Notes: generated by a model not told the origin, from the sequence alone. A stretch of DNA of 53,198 bases from Thermodesulfobacteriota bacterium (GCA_030837545.1 JAUPKI010000317.1:1-53198), one strand, 5' to 3'. Shown: positions 10,048-19,032, numbered from the stretch's first letter. Numbers and translations: made by a program.

Positions 10048-11025
10048 ATGGACAGGGTCATTATCACCGATGTCACATTGAGGGAGTTCGGCCAGAATGT
10101 GCCGGGGACCCACCTGCACATCTTTACGCCGGAAATGAGGGCCAGCCTGGCATTGGAGCTGATGGATCTCGGTTTTCCCAGCATCGAGGTCCTATCCTGC
10201 ATTCATCCGAAGGTCGCCCCTGCCATGCATGAGGAGGCCATCAGAAAGATCTCGACAGATTTGGGGAGGATGGATCGTGTCCATATCATCACGCTGGTTC
10301 CCAATCTGACCGGGTACAGCTCCTTTCTTCGACTCGACCTGGGACCGGACGGGTTCAATCATACCCTGGGGATATTCTTTTCCGCAGTGGAGGCCCACAA
10401 TCTGGCGAACCTGGGGAGACCGGTAAGCGAAACGATAGCCGAATACAGGACGATCCTGAAGGACGCCGCTTCGAGGCATATCCGGGTGGTAGCCTATATC
10501 TCTGCGGCATTTGGATATAGGGACCCAGGAAAGGGGGAGGTGATCCGGGCGGGCCTGGTTGAGATAGCTCGCCATATGGACCTCCTTTTTGATCAGGGGG
10601 CCCGGACTGTGACCCTTTCGGACCTTCAGGGGGTAGCAGGGAAGGATGAGACAGCAAGGATTTTGGAGACGATCCTCGATCTGAGGAAAGGGAGGGACCG
10701 CGATCGCATCGGATACCATCCGCACCACGTGTCCGGGGACCAGGCCCTGGCCAATTCACAGATCGCATTTGATCTGGGTCTCCGGCGCTTCGACGCATCC
10801 CTCGGGGGCACAGGGGGCTGCGTCACCGGGGCCCCCGGCAACCAGCCGACCGAGAGGCTGATTCATCTCTTTAATGAATTAGAGGTACAGACCGGGATCG
10901 ATGAGGATAGCGTGATCGCGCTCGCTGAAAGGGTGAGGAGAGACCTCTATGAAAGGATCCCTCTCTCACGATCCCTCCCCCGCAACGAGGAAAGGAGGGG
11001 GAAGGATTGGAAGAGAGGGTCTTAG
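10048..11025 (+). CDS. HMG-CoA-lyase-like DRE-TIM enzyme
   Basis: A 325-residue TIM-barrel enzyme of the DRE-TIM metallolyase superfamily. The metal- and substrate-binding motif is DVTLREFGQN at residues 8-17. A later DASLGGTGGCVTGAPGNQPTE stretch resembles the Cys-containing catalytic loop of HMG-CoA lyase (G-G-C-x-x-APG-x-N-x-x-TE), so cleavage of a 3-hydroxy-3-methylglutaryl-CoA-like thioester is the likely reaction. The last ~18 residues are highly basic and are encoded by a palindromic repeat. It is convergent with a second family member ending 28 bp away. The substrate is not certain. Confidence 0.75.
   Translation: MDRVIITDVTLREFGQNVPGTHLHIFTPEMRASLALELMDLGFPSIEVLSCIHPKVAPAMHEEAIRKISTDLGRMDRVHIITLVPNLTGYSSFLRLDLGPDGFNHTLGIFFSAVEAHNLANLGRPVSETIAEYRTILKDAASRHIRVVAYISAAFGYRDPGKGEVIRAGLVEIARHMDLLFDQGARTVTLSDLQGVAGKDETARILETILDLRKGRDRDRIGYHPHHVSGDQALANSQIAFDLGLRRFDASLGGTGGCVTGAPGNQPTERLIHLFNELEVQTGIDEDSVIALAERVRRDLYERIPLSRSLPRNEERRGKDWKRGS
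10959..11019. repeat. Long imperfect palindrome inside the 3' end of a coding sequence
   Basis: Paired segments are ccctctct 10959-10966 with agagaggg 11012-11019, atcc 10971-10974 with ggat 11004-11007, and ccccc 10977-10981 with ggggg 10997-11001. The stop codon of the HMG-CoA-lyase-like gene follows within 6 bp. It looks like an inserted REP-type palindrome that became coding; it could also slow or end transcription between the convergent genes. Confidence 0.65.
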
Positions 11026-11052
11026 AAAAGGGCTGGCTGTGTCTGCGGCGAT

Positions 11053-12228
11053 CTACCTGCCGCGCAGGAGTTCCGGGGGCACCTGGGCCTTTTCCGGCCA
11101 CCCGTCAGGTATGTTCTGACCTGGTTTTTCCTTTAGTTTTTCTTTGGCTATCGGCAGCCCCGGCCGCTTGAAATCCTCGCGCGGTTTTTTGGGGATCCGG
11201 CCGTTTAAGATCGATTCCGAACGGAGTCTCCTGCCCGCGGTCTTTTCCATCATCCGGCCGATCTCCAGGATCCGGTCGATGTCGATCCCGCCGATATCGA
11301 TCCCCATCTCATCCAGCATCACGCACATGTCTTCAAAGGTGACCAGGCCCACCACATTGGGGTCCTTGTAGTAATAGGAGCCTGTACCGGGCACCGGGAC
11401 CTTGCCCAGGAAGTTGGCAGGCTGACCGCCCATCCCGCCGATGGTCCCCTCGAAGATGTCGATCCCGGACTGGAGGGCCGCCAGGACATTGGCCAGGCCC
11501 CATCCCCGGGTCACGTGAAAATGGGCGATATGGAGGTCCGTATTGGGGAGTTCGTCCAGTACCATGGAAAAATATCGGTATACCTGGTTGGGCGGTGCGG
11601 AGCCGTCATGGTCTGCATGCTCGATATCATCGGCCCCGATGCTGAGCCATCGCTTGGTGAACTCCAGGGCATCCTCGAATCGGGTAGGACCTGATATGGG
11701 GCTTCCCCAGATGGTGCTGACGGTGCCGCATATCTTGATGCCCGCCGCCTTGCACTTCTTGATGTACCGTTCCGCCTCCTTCCAGTAATCGGGAAGCGTG
11801 GTCCCGCTGTTGGCAAAATGGTGCTCTTCGTCCGTGGAGACCATCATCAGGACCCTGTCGGGCCCATAGCCCTTTTCCTTGAGCCGGATGGCCTGATCCA
11901 CGGCCGGTTCACGGATGGTCACGCACGTCCATTCGATATCCTCATGTTTCAGGCCCTTGTTGGCCAGCCGCTTTTTAAATATGTCGTCATGCACCCCCTT
12001 TAGGACCTCTTCGGCGTCCTTGAACTGGGGCATGATCCGGGGGTTCCCCAGGTTGGTCACCTCCATCCGTTTCACGCCTGCAAAGGCCAGTTCCTGGAGA
12101 TAATAGATCTTTGCCTCCGTGGGAATCCATTCCTCCTCGTGCTGAAACCCGTCCCTGATGGTGATATCGCCCAGTCTCACCCTTCTGGGCATTCTTGGAT
12201 GGACCTTAAACATATCATGCTCACTCAT
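11053..12228 (-). CDS. HMG-CoA-lyase/carboxyltransferase-like DRE-TIM enzyme
   Basis: A 391-residue second member of the pyruvate-carboxyltransferase/HMGL-like TIM-barrel family. The metal motif is LGDITIRDGFQHEE near residues 19-32, the HxH metal ligands lie in HIAHFHVTRGWG, and a GGMGGQPANFLG loop occupies the place of the HMG-CoA lyase catalytic loop without the Cys. The C-terminal ~60 residues are charged and extend past the barrel. A strong Shine-Dalgarno (aaggagg) precedes the ATG. It follows the gcdA-like gene on the minus strand after a repeat-filled spacer. Lyase action on a branched hydroxyacyl-CoA is likely but unproven. Confidence 0.75.
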   Translation of the reverse strand: MSEHDMFKVHPRMPRRVRLGDITIRDGFQHEEEWIPTEAKIYYLQELAFAGVKRMEVTNLGNPRIMPQFKDAEEVLKGVHDDIFKKRLANKGLKHEDIEWTCVTIREPAVDQAIRLKEKGYGPDRVLMMVSTDEEHHFANSGTTLPDYWKEAERYIKKCKAAGIKICGTVSTIWGSPISGPTRFEDALEFTKRWLSIGADDIEHADHDGSAPPNQVYRYFSMVLDELPNTDLHIAHFHVTRGWGLANVLAALQSGIDIFEGTIGGMGGQPANFLGKVPVPGTGSYYYKDPNVVGLVTFEDMCVMLDEMGIDIGGIDIDRILEIGRMMEKTAGRRLRSESILNGRIPKKPREDFKRPGLPIAKEKLKEKPGQNIPDGWPEKAQVPPELLRGR

Positions 12229-12337
12229 TGTCTCCTCCTTATTATCTGGTCTAATTCACCACGTCGTCCTTCGTGTCTATGGTGAAAGCGCCTAATCCAC
12301 TGTCATTGGCTTAAGGATAATCCGCTTGATCCCCGCC

Positions 12338-12406
12338 GTCACCCCGGCGAAGGCCGGGGTCCAGAAGATCTTGAACAGACTGGATTCCGGCCTTCGCCGG
12401 AATGAC
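12338..12406. repeat. MITE/REP-like palindromic element, copy D
   Basis: The core arms gtcaccccggcgaaggccgg (from 12338) and ggattccggccttcgccgga (from 12382) lie between the gcdA-like gene and the DRE-TIM gene. Terminal inverted repeats are not obvious in this copy. The rest of 12229-12458 holds nothing I can support. Confidence 0.65.
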
Positions 12407-12458
12407 GCCCTTTGGTTGTGCATGAGGAGATGAGCCCTTAGGTCAATGACATTGACGC

Positions 12459-14198
12459 CTAACCTTTCACGGATCTCGGGAGCAGCATCTGGTGGTGGGG
12501 ACAGATGCTCTTCGGGTTCTGGTAGCAGCACCTGGCAAACCCTATGAAATAGTCCCTGAGTGCCGCCATCGGGGCGATCTCGTCCACCAGCCCCGCCTTG
12601 GCGCAATATATGGGCCTGGACTGGTCATAATACTGCTGGGCCAGGGCGTTCATTTTTTCGATGACCGGATCGAGGGGATGCCCGGCGTCCTTTTCTTTGA
12701 CCAATCGCCTTGCAAAGGCCGCCGCCGCAGCGGTCTCCCCGTGCATGACGTATATTTCCGTCGTCCCCACGCCGAGTGTGAAGGCATTGTTCCGAGTGGC
12801 CTGGGGGCCTCCCATGATGTAATGGGCCGCGGCCGTTCCCTTTCTCAGCACAACGCACATCATGGGCACATGCGAGCACTCGATGGAGTAGATCAGCGAC
12901 TGGCCAAGCCCCAACAGCTCTGCCTGTTCAGCGATATCGCCCACATCAATGCCGCTCGTATCCTGGAACCAGATGAGGGGCAGTTTGTCTCTGCCGCAGA
13001 ACATGACCAGCTCGTTCATCTTGATGAGACCTTCGCGGTAGAGCTTGCCCCCTATCCCGAGGTATTTGCCTTCTGCGTACTGGGGATAGCTCTTGCCTAA
13101 GAACCCCTGCCGGTTGGCGATGACGCCCACCGGAAAGCCGTCTACCTTGGCCAGGCCGCAATAGACCTCGGGACCATAGTCCGGCCGGTATTCCATATGT
13201 TCGCTCCCGTCGAATAGCCTTGCCAGGACCTGTTCCATGCTGTAGGTCCTTTTCTGATTGTAAGGGACGACAAAGTTGAGATCCTCCGGCGGATACAACG
13301 GATCGGCCGGCTCGGCAACCCTAAAGGTGGAAGGATCATACAGGGGCATGCCGGCCATGCACGTCTTGACGGCGTTGAGGACCCCTTCTTCCGTATCAAA
13401 GACCTTTCTCATGAACCCTGTCTTGTCATGGTGGATCCGGACGCCGCCGGGCGGGACCTCTTTGAACTGCCGGGTCGCCTCGATCAGGGTCTCGGCCCCC
13501 TCCAGGTCGAAATGACCCTTGGGGGACATCCCGCTGACGATGCCGCCACCGCCCACGGCCATGTTGGATTTCTCATGGGCGAAGATGATGGCCGGGCTGA
13601 TGGCATGATAGCCGCCGCCCGCGGGATTGGTGCCGAACATCCCCACAATCACAGGGATCCCCTTTTCAGCAAGTTCGGAATGCCTGAAAAAGGTCCTCCC
13701 TCCGGACCGCCTCCCCGCATAGACCTTTTCCTGTTCCGTCAGCTTGACGCCGCTGCAGTTGAGCACCCAGACGAGGGGGATGTTCAGTTGCTCGGCCATA
13801 TCCTGGGCCCGGAACACATGCTCCCGCTGGCCGGGGATCCACGCCCCGGCAAGGACCTTGTTGTCGGACGCGATGATCACCGCATATCGACCGGATATCT
13901 TCCCTAATCCGGTCCAGACCCCGGTGCTTTCTTCCTGGTTGAACTCCGGATCGTAAAGGCTGTTGAGGGGCAGAAAGGTGCCGGGATCCACCAGGAGATC
14001 GATGCGTTCCCAGGCAGTCTTTTCCCCTCTCTTGTGGATATGTTCGACCGGGATCCCCGTAAGCCTTCTTTTCTCGATGGCCTCGGCGATCTCTCTATCC
14101 ATCCTGGATATCTCAAGGGCGTTTTCCCGGTTCTGCTCCCGGTCTTTCTCGTTGAGTTGCTTTCCTATCGGGGTCATTTTTTCAAAATACTGTCTCAT
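12459..14198 (-). CDS. gcdA: Glutaconyl-CoA decarboxylase alpha subunit-like carboxyltransferase
   Basis: A 579-residue biotin-dependent carboxyltransferase of the crotonase-like fold, co-linear by eye with GcdA of Acidaminococcus (587 residues) from the N-terminus (MTPIGKQL) to the C-terminus (NPKSICPHHQMLLPR). Shared motifs include KVLAGAWIPGQ, VLNCSGVKLTEQEKVY, GTNPAGGGYH and RKGTAAAHYIMGGPQ. GcdA transfers CO2 from glutaconyl-CoA to biotin in a Na+-pumping complex with GcdB, GcdC and GcdD; none of these, and no biotin carboxylase, is in the window. The substrate could instead be a methylglutaconyl-CoA, given the lyase-like neighbours. A Shine-Dalgarno (gggagg) lies in the end of the upstream gene, 1 bp away. 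Confidence 0.88.
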   Translation of the reverse strand: MRQYFEKMTPIGKQLNEKDREQNRENALEISRMDREIAEAIEKRRLTGIPVEHIHKRGEKTAWERIDLLVDPGTFLPLNSLYDPEFNQEESTGVWTGLGKISGRYAVIIASDNKVLAGAWIPGQREHVFRAQDMAEQLNIPLVWVLNCSGVKLTEQEKVYAGRRSGGRTFFRHSELAEKGIPVIVGMFGTNPAGGGYHAISPAIIFAHEKSNMAVGGGGIVSGMSPKGHFDLEGAETLIEATRQFKEVPPGGVRIHHDKTGFMRKVFDTEEGVLNAVKTCMAGMPLYDPSTFRVAEPADPLYPPEDLNFVVPYNQKRTYSMEQVLARLFDGSEHMEYRPDYGPEVYCGLAKVDGFPVGVIANRQGFLGKSYPQYAEGKYLGIGGKLYREGLIKMNELVMFCGRDKLPLIWFQDTSGIDVGDIAEQAELLGLGQSLIYSIECSHVPMMCVVLRKGTAAAHYIMGGPQATRNNAFTLGVGTTEIYVMHGETAAAAAFARRLVKEKDAGHPLDPVIEKMNALAQQYYDQSRPIYCAKAGLVDEIAPMAALRDYFIGFARCCYQNPKSICPHHQMLLPRSVKG

Positions 14199-14199
14199 G

Positions 14200-15411
14200 T
14201 CAGTCGGCCTCCCTGTAATCTGCTACGGTTTGTTGAAGTGTTGCGATCAGACCTGCACGGAATCGGGGATCACGGTAAAGCCTCGCATCCGCCTTCATCT
14301 CCCTTTCCACGAAGAGACGTTCATCAAATCCGCCCGGACCATAGTCTTTTAGAAGTTTGTTCAGGGCCTCTATGGACTGGGGGGCCAGGGGCCTTCCCAG
14401 GCGCGCGATCTCATCGTTTGCCTCTCTCAACGGTTTTCCCCAGAGGTGGGCGTAGCTTTTCGGGTCTTTTCTTCTGGCCACCTCTCGGTAAACATCCTCT
14501 TCGGCGGCCAGAATCCGTCTCTCATCCCCATGCACTCTGGGGATGGCGTCTTCGGGACAGGTCGCCATATCGAAGGCCTTTGGAAGGAGAAGGAGCCCGC
14601 TCTCATCCGTGTGGGTCTCCAGGGTCGCCAGATACTCGGCCTTGTCCGCGTCGGGATCAGCGGTTTTTCCCCTCTTGGGAAAGGGAAAGGGAACATAGAC
14701 CACCGCGTTATAGATCCCGATGCCCTTGAGCAGGTCGGCCTTTACCTCTTGCGACGTCATGGCCATACACGCCGCATTGACCGGACCGGCCTTGATCAGG
14801 GTCCGGGCGATCCCTGCCCATCCCGGTATGAGGCCGATCATGGCCTCGCTGAAGCACATGCCGCTCCTGGAATCGCCTACCAGGTAATCGGCCATGAGGG
14901 GGATCTCCGCAGATCCGCCAAACCGCGTTCCGCCCCCACAGACAGCGACCACTCGCATGTCCAGGGCGATTTTCCTGATGATTCCATGGAGGGAAATCCC
15001 TTTTTTCAGGCGGTTGTCGGCCCAGTCAAAGAGTTGGTCGGTCTCTTCTGCCGATGCCCCGGCAGACGCCTTCTCCTTTCTGGCCTTGAGGGTGCCCTCC
15101 AGTCTGTCGAGGCTTTCCTTGAGATCTCCGCCGGCATGGACAGGGTCATTGGCGCCGTAAAGGATCAGAAATTCAAGACCATCCCTTTGTTCATAGACCC
15201 TGTCCAGACCTTCCAGATAGGCATCCAGACCGGGGTTTCCCACCTGATGGACGGGCGGGTTGGCATAACACAGGATGGCACCGACCTTTCCCTTGAAAGA
15301 TACCCTGTCGATGACAAGATATGCCTTCCCTTCCGACCATTCATACATGGGTGCAAGATTTTCGTATGACGCTATCCTGTCGGACCGAACCAATCGTGCG
15401 GGTCCCTTCAT
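14200..15411 (-). CDS. Enoyl-CoA hydratase/isomerase-family protein with C-terminal extension
   Basis: A 403-residue crotonase-fold protein. I start it at the ATG at 15411, which has a perfect aaggagg 6 bp upstream; an in-frame ATG 25 codons earlier lacks one. The oxyanion-hole loop is YGANDPVHAGGDLKE. Both hydratase glutamates appear present: in GGSAEIPLMADYL, and in FSEAMIGLIPGW. About 150 C-terminal residues extend beyond the usual ~260-residue hydratase. It is first in an operon with the gcdA-like gene (1 bp apart). Hydration of an unsaturated acyl-CoA in the same pathway is likely; it does not show the pattern I recall for BamA ring hydrolases. Confidence 0.75.
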   Translation of the reverse strand: MKGPARLVRSDRIASYENLAPMYEWSEGKAYLVIDRVSFKGKVGAILCYANPPVHQVGNPGLDAYLEGLDRVYEQRDGLEFLILYGANDPVHAGGDLKESLDRLEGTLKARKEKASAGASAEETDQLFDWADNRLKKGISLHGIIRKIALDMRVVAVCGGGTRFGGSAEIPLMADYLVGDSRSGMCFSEAMIGLIPGWAGIARTLIKAGPVNAACMAMTSQEVKADLLKGIGIYNAVVYVPFPFPKRGKTADPDADKAEYLATLETHTDESGLLLLPKAFDMATCPEDAIPRVHGDERRILAAEEDVYREVARRKDPKSYAHLWGKPLREANDEIARLGRPLAPQSIEALNKLLKDYGPGGFDERLFVEREMKADARLYRDPRFRAGLIATLQQTVADYREAD

Positions 15412-15529
15412 AATCAGCCTCCTTATCTCGTCAAATTGAAAGCCATCGATACTTACATATACCAAACGGTGCAGCGAATCAAGCAATTCCGAAAGGTGCG
15501 GGATCTCGGGGTCTCCCTGGCTTTTATAA

Positions 15530-15558
15530 TTGACAAAACCGGAACGTACGCCTATAAA
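15530..15558 (+). promoter_or_regulatory. Sigma-70-type promoter toward the acyl-CoA dehydrogenase
   Basis: TTGACA at 15530-15535, a 17-bp spacer, TATAAA at 15553-15558. A start near 15565 implies a leader of about 210 nt before the ATG at 15776, and that leader contains 7/8-mer repeats. Confidence 0.7.
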
Positions 15559-15600
15559 CTGGTTCGTTTAGTTCCTTATTCGTTAGACCCCTCTCGCGAA

Positions 15601-15762
15601 ATTTAGGGATTTAGGGAGCTGAGGATTGAGGATTGACGAAAATTGTTATTTGGGCGGATGAATGGTTGAATGAGACATGCGGACAATGTGAGGGAATCTG
15701 CGGATGGGGTCAGGGGGGCTGTTTTTAATCCCTGAATTCCTGAATTCGCAATTCCTCAATAT
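15601..15762. repeat. Octamer/heptamer tandem tracts upstream of the acyl-CoA dehydrogenase
   Basis: Block one, 15601-15638: atttaggg twice, agctgagg, then attgagg and attgacg. Block two, 15727-15757: aatccctg, aattcctg, aattcgc, aattcctc. The words match the tract at 4249-4294. The intervening 15639-15726 holds nothing I recognise. Confidence 0.6.
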
Positions 15763-15775
15763 CTAAGGAGCGATT

Positions 15776-16927
15776 ATGGACTTCAGCCTTTCGATGGAAC
15801 AGGAGATCCTGCGCAATTCGGTCCGTGACTTTGCCGAGAAGGAGATCAAGCCGGTTGCCAGGGAACTGGATGAAAAAGAGGAATTTTCCTATGAAACCAT
15901 GCGGAAGATGGCTGATCTGGGCCTTTTCGGGATGTTTGTTTCTGAGAAATATGGCGGCCAGGGTATGGATTACGTTTCTTACATCATTGCCACTGAAGAG
16001 ATTGCCAGGGTGGACGGCTCACATGCCGCTACGGTTGCGGCGGGCAATTCCCTGGGTATAGGGCCCCTCTACTATTTCGGGAATGAAGATCAAAAAATGA
16101 AATATCTTCCCGCATTGTGCAGCGGGGAGGCCCTGTGGGGGTTTGGTCTCACCGAACCCAACGCCGGTTCCGATGCCGGCAATTCCAAGACTACGGGGGC
16201 CCTGGACGGCGACAAATGGGTGGTTAACGGGAGCAAGATCTTTATTACCAATGCCTCCACCCGGATTACATCGGGCGTGACGGCCCTGTGTCGCACGGGG
16301 ACCCGTGAAGATGGTCGGCCTGAACTTTCGTGCATACTTGTAGAGTCGGGCGCCCCGGGGTTCGAGGCCAGGGAGATGCACGGCAAACTGATGTGGCGGG
16401 CATCCAATACCAGTGAACTCTACTTTGACGACTGCCGCGTCCCTCAAGAGAACCTTTTGGGTCCAAGAGGTCATGGGTTTTACCAGATGTTGCAGACCCT
16501 GGATGGTGGACGCCTCTCCATCGGCGCCATGGGCCTGGGGGGGGCCCAGGGGTGTTTTGACCTGGCCCTCAAATACAGCAGGGAACGGGAGCAGTTCGGC
16601 AAGCCTATCTCCAATTTCCAGGTGAATGCATTTAAGCTGGCCGACATGGCCCTTGAGATCGAATGCGCCCGGCTTATCCTTTATAAGGCCTGCTGGCTGA
16701 GAGACAATAACAAGCCCTTTTCCAAAGAAGCGGCCATGGCCAAGCTCCACTGTTCCGAGGTCATGTATCGATGCGCCAACCACGCCGTCCAGCTCCACGG
16801 GGGGTACGGACTGATGAAAGAATACGACGTGGAACGATTCTACAGGGACCAGAAGCTCCTGGAGATCGGAGAAGGGACCTCAGAGGTGCAGCGGATTGTC
16901 ATCTCAAGGCTTATCGGCGCGCTGTAG
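15776..16927 (+). CDS. Acyl-CoA dehydrogenase (short/branched-chain type)
   Basis: A 383-residue flavoprotein that oxidises an acyl-CoA to the 2-enoyl-CoA and passes electrons to ETF. Features are the FAD/substrate loop FGLTEPNAGSD at 123-133, the REREQFGKPI helix, the C-terminal HGGYG with FYRDQKL, and the catalytic-base motif EGT with E366. The Glu position is that of butyryl/medium-chain enzymes. Chain specificity cannot be read; isovaleryl-, glutaryl- or butyryl-CoA are all possible in this context. A good Shine-Dalgarno (aaggag) precedes the ATG. It is divergent from the hydratase-gcdA operon and probably belongs to the same pathway. Confidence 0.92.
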   Translation: MDFSLSMEQEILRNSVRDFAEKEIKPVARELDEKEEFSYETMRKMADLGLFGMFVSEKYGGQGMDYVSYIIATEEIARVDGSHAATVAAGNSLGIGPLYYFGNEDQKMKYLPALCSGEALWGFGLTEPNAGSDAGNSKTTGALDGDKWVVNGSKIFITNASTRITSGVTALCRTGTREDGRPELSCILVESGAPGFEAREMHGKLMWRASNTSELYFDDCRVPQENLLGPRGHGFYQMLQTLDGGRLSIGAMGLGGAQGCFDLALKYSREREQFGKPISNFQVNAFKLADMALEIECARLILYKACWLRDNNKPFSKEAAMAKLHCSEVMYRCANHAVQLHGGYGLMKEYDVERFYRDQKLLEIGEGTSEVQRIVISRLIGAL

Positions 16928-17030
16928 AGCTGGGATATGGGATCTTGGATTGTGCCAGTCAGCATGACAGCGGACCTCTTTTGGATTGGGGAATTTTCAA
17001 TATGCCGATAGAGATGGCCATGATCTATGG

Positions 17031-17177
17031 TATGCGTCCCGTATCCAGTGTGCAGTATCCCGTATCCAGCAACGAAGTGTGGATTGTGGAGTTGAAAGTT
17101 GAAAGTTGAAAGAGCCAGCATCCAGTTTCAAATTACCCGTATCCAGCATCCAGCATCCCGTATCCAGCATCCAGCAC
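17031..17177. repeat. Heptamer tandem tracts upstream of the ABC exporter
   Basis: gttgaaa is repeated three times exactly at 17091-17111. Period-7 units atccagc/atcccgt fill 17141-17175, and related words (cccgtatccag) occur from 17031. The tract fills most of the 263-bp gap after the acyl-CoA dehydrogenase. I see no gene or clear promoter in it. Confidence 0.7.
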
Positions 17178-17190
17178 CGCGCAGCCTTTC

Positions 17191-19032
17191 ATGTTAGATT
17201 TTATCTTAGGCAAGGATATTACCGCCTACGTCCGGCGTCATCGTGGGATGGTCATCTGTTCGCTGGTGCTGATGGCCATATCCTCGGTGTTCGTCGTGGT
17301 TCCTGCCTACCTTCTTCAACCTTTTGTCGACGAGGGGATGAAGACAGGATCAGCGCCTGTCGCCTGGAAGATTCCCTGGGTCCACTTTGATGCCGCTTCA
17401 TGGTTTTCCTGGAAACGCACCGAGTTGACCATTGTGGAGGGGATTTCACCCAATCGCCTCCTGGCGCTCCTTACGCTGGTTGCCTTTGTGGCGGTATTCG
17501 TTAGGTCCGCCACCAGCTATTTCAGCGGCCTTTCGGCTGCCGCCTTTTCCAACCGGGCAGTGAAGTCTCTTCGAATCGACCTCTTCACCCAGTTCATCTC
17601 TCTCTCGCTTGAGTTTTATAACAAACGGAAATCAGGGGAACTGATTGCCAGGTCCACGGCAGACCTCGCCGTCTTACAGGGCCTGATCGCCGAGGTGCTC
17701 TTAGGGTTGATCGAGTATCCGCTCGAAGCCCTGGTGTTCCTGATCTATCTCTTTGTAATGAACCTCAAGCTGACCTTGCTGGTCTTCATTGTGGTGCCCT
17801 TGATTGCACTCCTGGTGAGGCTCTTCGGCAGGAAGGTCAAGAAACATTCCTTTCGGGTTCAGGAGGCCACCGCAGAGGTCACCTCCACCTATCATGAAAC
17901 CCTCCTCTGCCTCAGACTGGTACACGGGTTTTTTACGGGAAAGAGGGAGGTCAAGCGGTTCAGTGAGTTGACCGATAACCTCTACCAACGGATCATGAGC
18001 TGGAATCGGTGGCAGTTAGGGCTCGGTCCGATGATGGACTCCGTTGTTTTTCTGGTCATGCCCGGCGTGTTGATTGTTGGAAAAGTCTATTTTCACCATA
18101 GCCTCGGCGAACTCATGGCAATGGCCTACGCGTTTTCACGGGTCTACAGACCCATCAAGAGGCTGGCCCTGGTAAATAATCAAATCAAGACGCTTCAAGG
18201 CGCCACCCAGCGTGTTTTCGGAATCATGGAATCCGTCCCGGATATTCGGGATGCGCCCGGTGCAAAACCGCTCCCGCGCCACAGGGAAAGCATCGCGTTC
18301 GATAAGGTGAGTTTCGGCTATTCACCCGGCGACTGGGTGCTCAAGGATGTCTCGTTCTGCCTCAAACAAGGGGAGATGGCGGCCTTTGTCGGGTCTACCG
18401 GGGCCGGAAAAAGTACACTTCTGTCCCTGATCCCCCGTTTTTATGACGTCGTCGAGGGGAAGATCTCCATTGACGGCGTCGATATTCGGGAGGCGACGCT
18501 GAAATCGCTTCGCAGGCAGATCGGGATTGTCAACCAGGAAACCCTCCTGTTTAATGAGACGATCCAATATAACATCGGCTATGGTGATCCACAAAAGGGG
18601 ATGGAGGCCATTATCTCAGCGGCAAAAGCTGCTCATGCCCACGACTTTATCTTGGCCCAGCCCCATGGGTACCAGACTACGGTCGGGGATCAGGGAAGCC
18701 TCCTCTCAGGCGGACAGAGACAGCGGATCGCCATTGCAAGGGCGATACTGGTCAATCCGGCCGTTTTGATGCTGGACGAGGCGGCCTCAGCCCTCGACGC
18801 AGAGAGTGAGAGGCGTGTCCAGAAGGCGATTGAGGGATTAAAGGGGACCCGGACGATCCTGATCGTCGCCCACCGGCTGAGCACCATCATGCGGGCAGAC
18901 CGTATTTTCGTCTTAGAGGCAGGCAGAATCATTGAATCGGGGACCCTTGAGGAGCTGTTGAGTTTAAAGGGACGATTCAGGCAGCTTCATGATATGCAGT
19001 TTGGCGGAGAGGGCAGGGGGCAGGGAGCATAG
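17191..19032 (+). CDS. MsbA-type lipid/multidrug ABC exporter (fused TMD-NBD)
   Basis: A 613-residue half-transporter, acting as a homodimer in the inner membrane. The N-terminal ~330 residues hold six predicted membrane helices, and a nucleotide-binding domain follows. Walker A is GSTGAGKST, the signature is LLSGGQRQR, Walker B is AVLMLDEAAS, and the H-loop lies in VAHRLSTI. Length and layout fit MsbA, which flips lipid A; a role in export for the adjacent glycolipid locus is possible. The first extracytoplasmic loop is long. The C-terminal residues (GEGRGQGA) are encoded by a heptamer repeat that runs on into the next gene. Confidence 0.9.
   Translation: MLDFILGKDITAYVRRHRGMVICSLVLMAISSVFVVVPAYLLQPFVDEGMKTGSAPVAWKIPWVHFDAASWFSWKRTELTIVEGISPNRLLALLTLVAFVAVFVRSATSYFSGLSAAAFSNRAVKSLRIDLFTQFISLSLEFYNKRKSGELIARSTADLAVLQGLIAEVLLGLIEYPLEALVFLIYLFVMNLKLTLLVFIVVPLIALLVRLFGRKVKKHSFRVQEATAEVTSTYHETLLCLRLVHGFFTGKREVKRFSELTDNLYQRIMSWNRWQLGLGPMMDSVVFLVMPGVLIVGKVYFHHSLGELMAMAYAFSRVYRPIKRLALVNNQIKTLQGATQRVFGIMESVPDIRDAPGAKPLPRHRESIAFDKVSFGYSPGDWVLKDVSFCLKQGEMAAFVGSTGAGKSTLLSLIPRFYDVVEGKISIDGVDIREATLKSLRRQIGIVNQETLLFNETIQYNIGYGDPQKGMEAIISAAKAAHAHDFILAQPHGYQTTVGDQGSLLSGGQRQRIAIARAILVNPAVLMLDEAASALDAESERRVQKAIEGLKGTRTILIVAHRLSTIMRADRIFVLEAGRIIESGTLEELLSLKGRFRQLHDMQFGGEGRGQGA

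Noticed and set aside
14446-15369. 307-codon open frame opposite the hydratase-like gene
   Set aside because: Shadow of a gene with clear crotonase motifs and a strong Shine-Dalgarno; no recognisable domain in the antisense frame.
14200-15411. BamA-type ring-opening hydrolase of benzoyl-CoA degradation
   Set aside because: The length is similar, but the oxyanion-hole and active-site segments look like ordinary enoyl-CoA hydratase motifs and do not match the BamA pattern I recall; no other benzoyl-CoA pathway genes are present.
16019-16798. 259-codon open frame opposite the acyl-CoA dehydrogenase
   Set aside because: Antisense shadow; the plus strand encodes an intact dehydrogenase with all signature motifs.
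17091-17175. CRISPR-like array
   Set aside because: Repeats are 7 bp in direct tandem with no spacers of uniform length; this is a microsatellite. No CRISPR array or cas gene is seen anywhere in the window.
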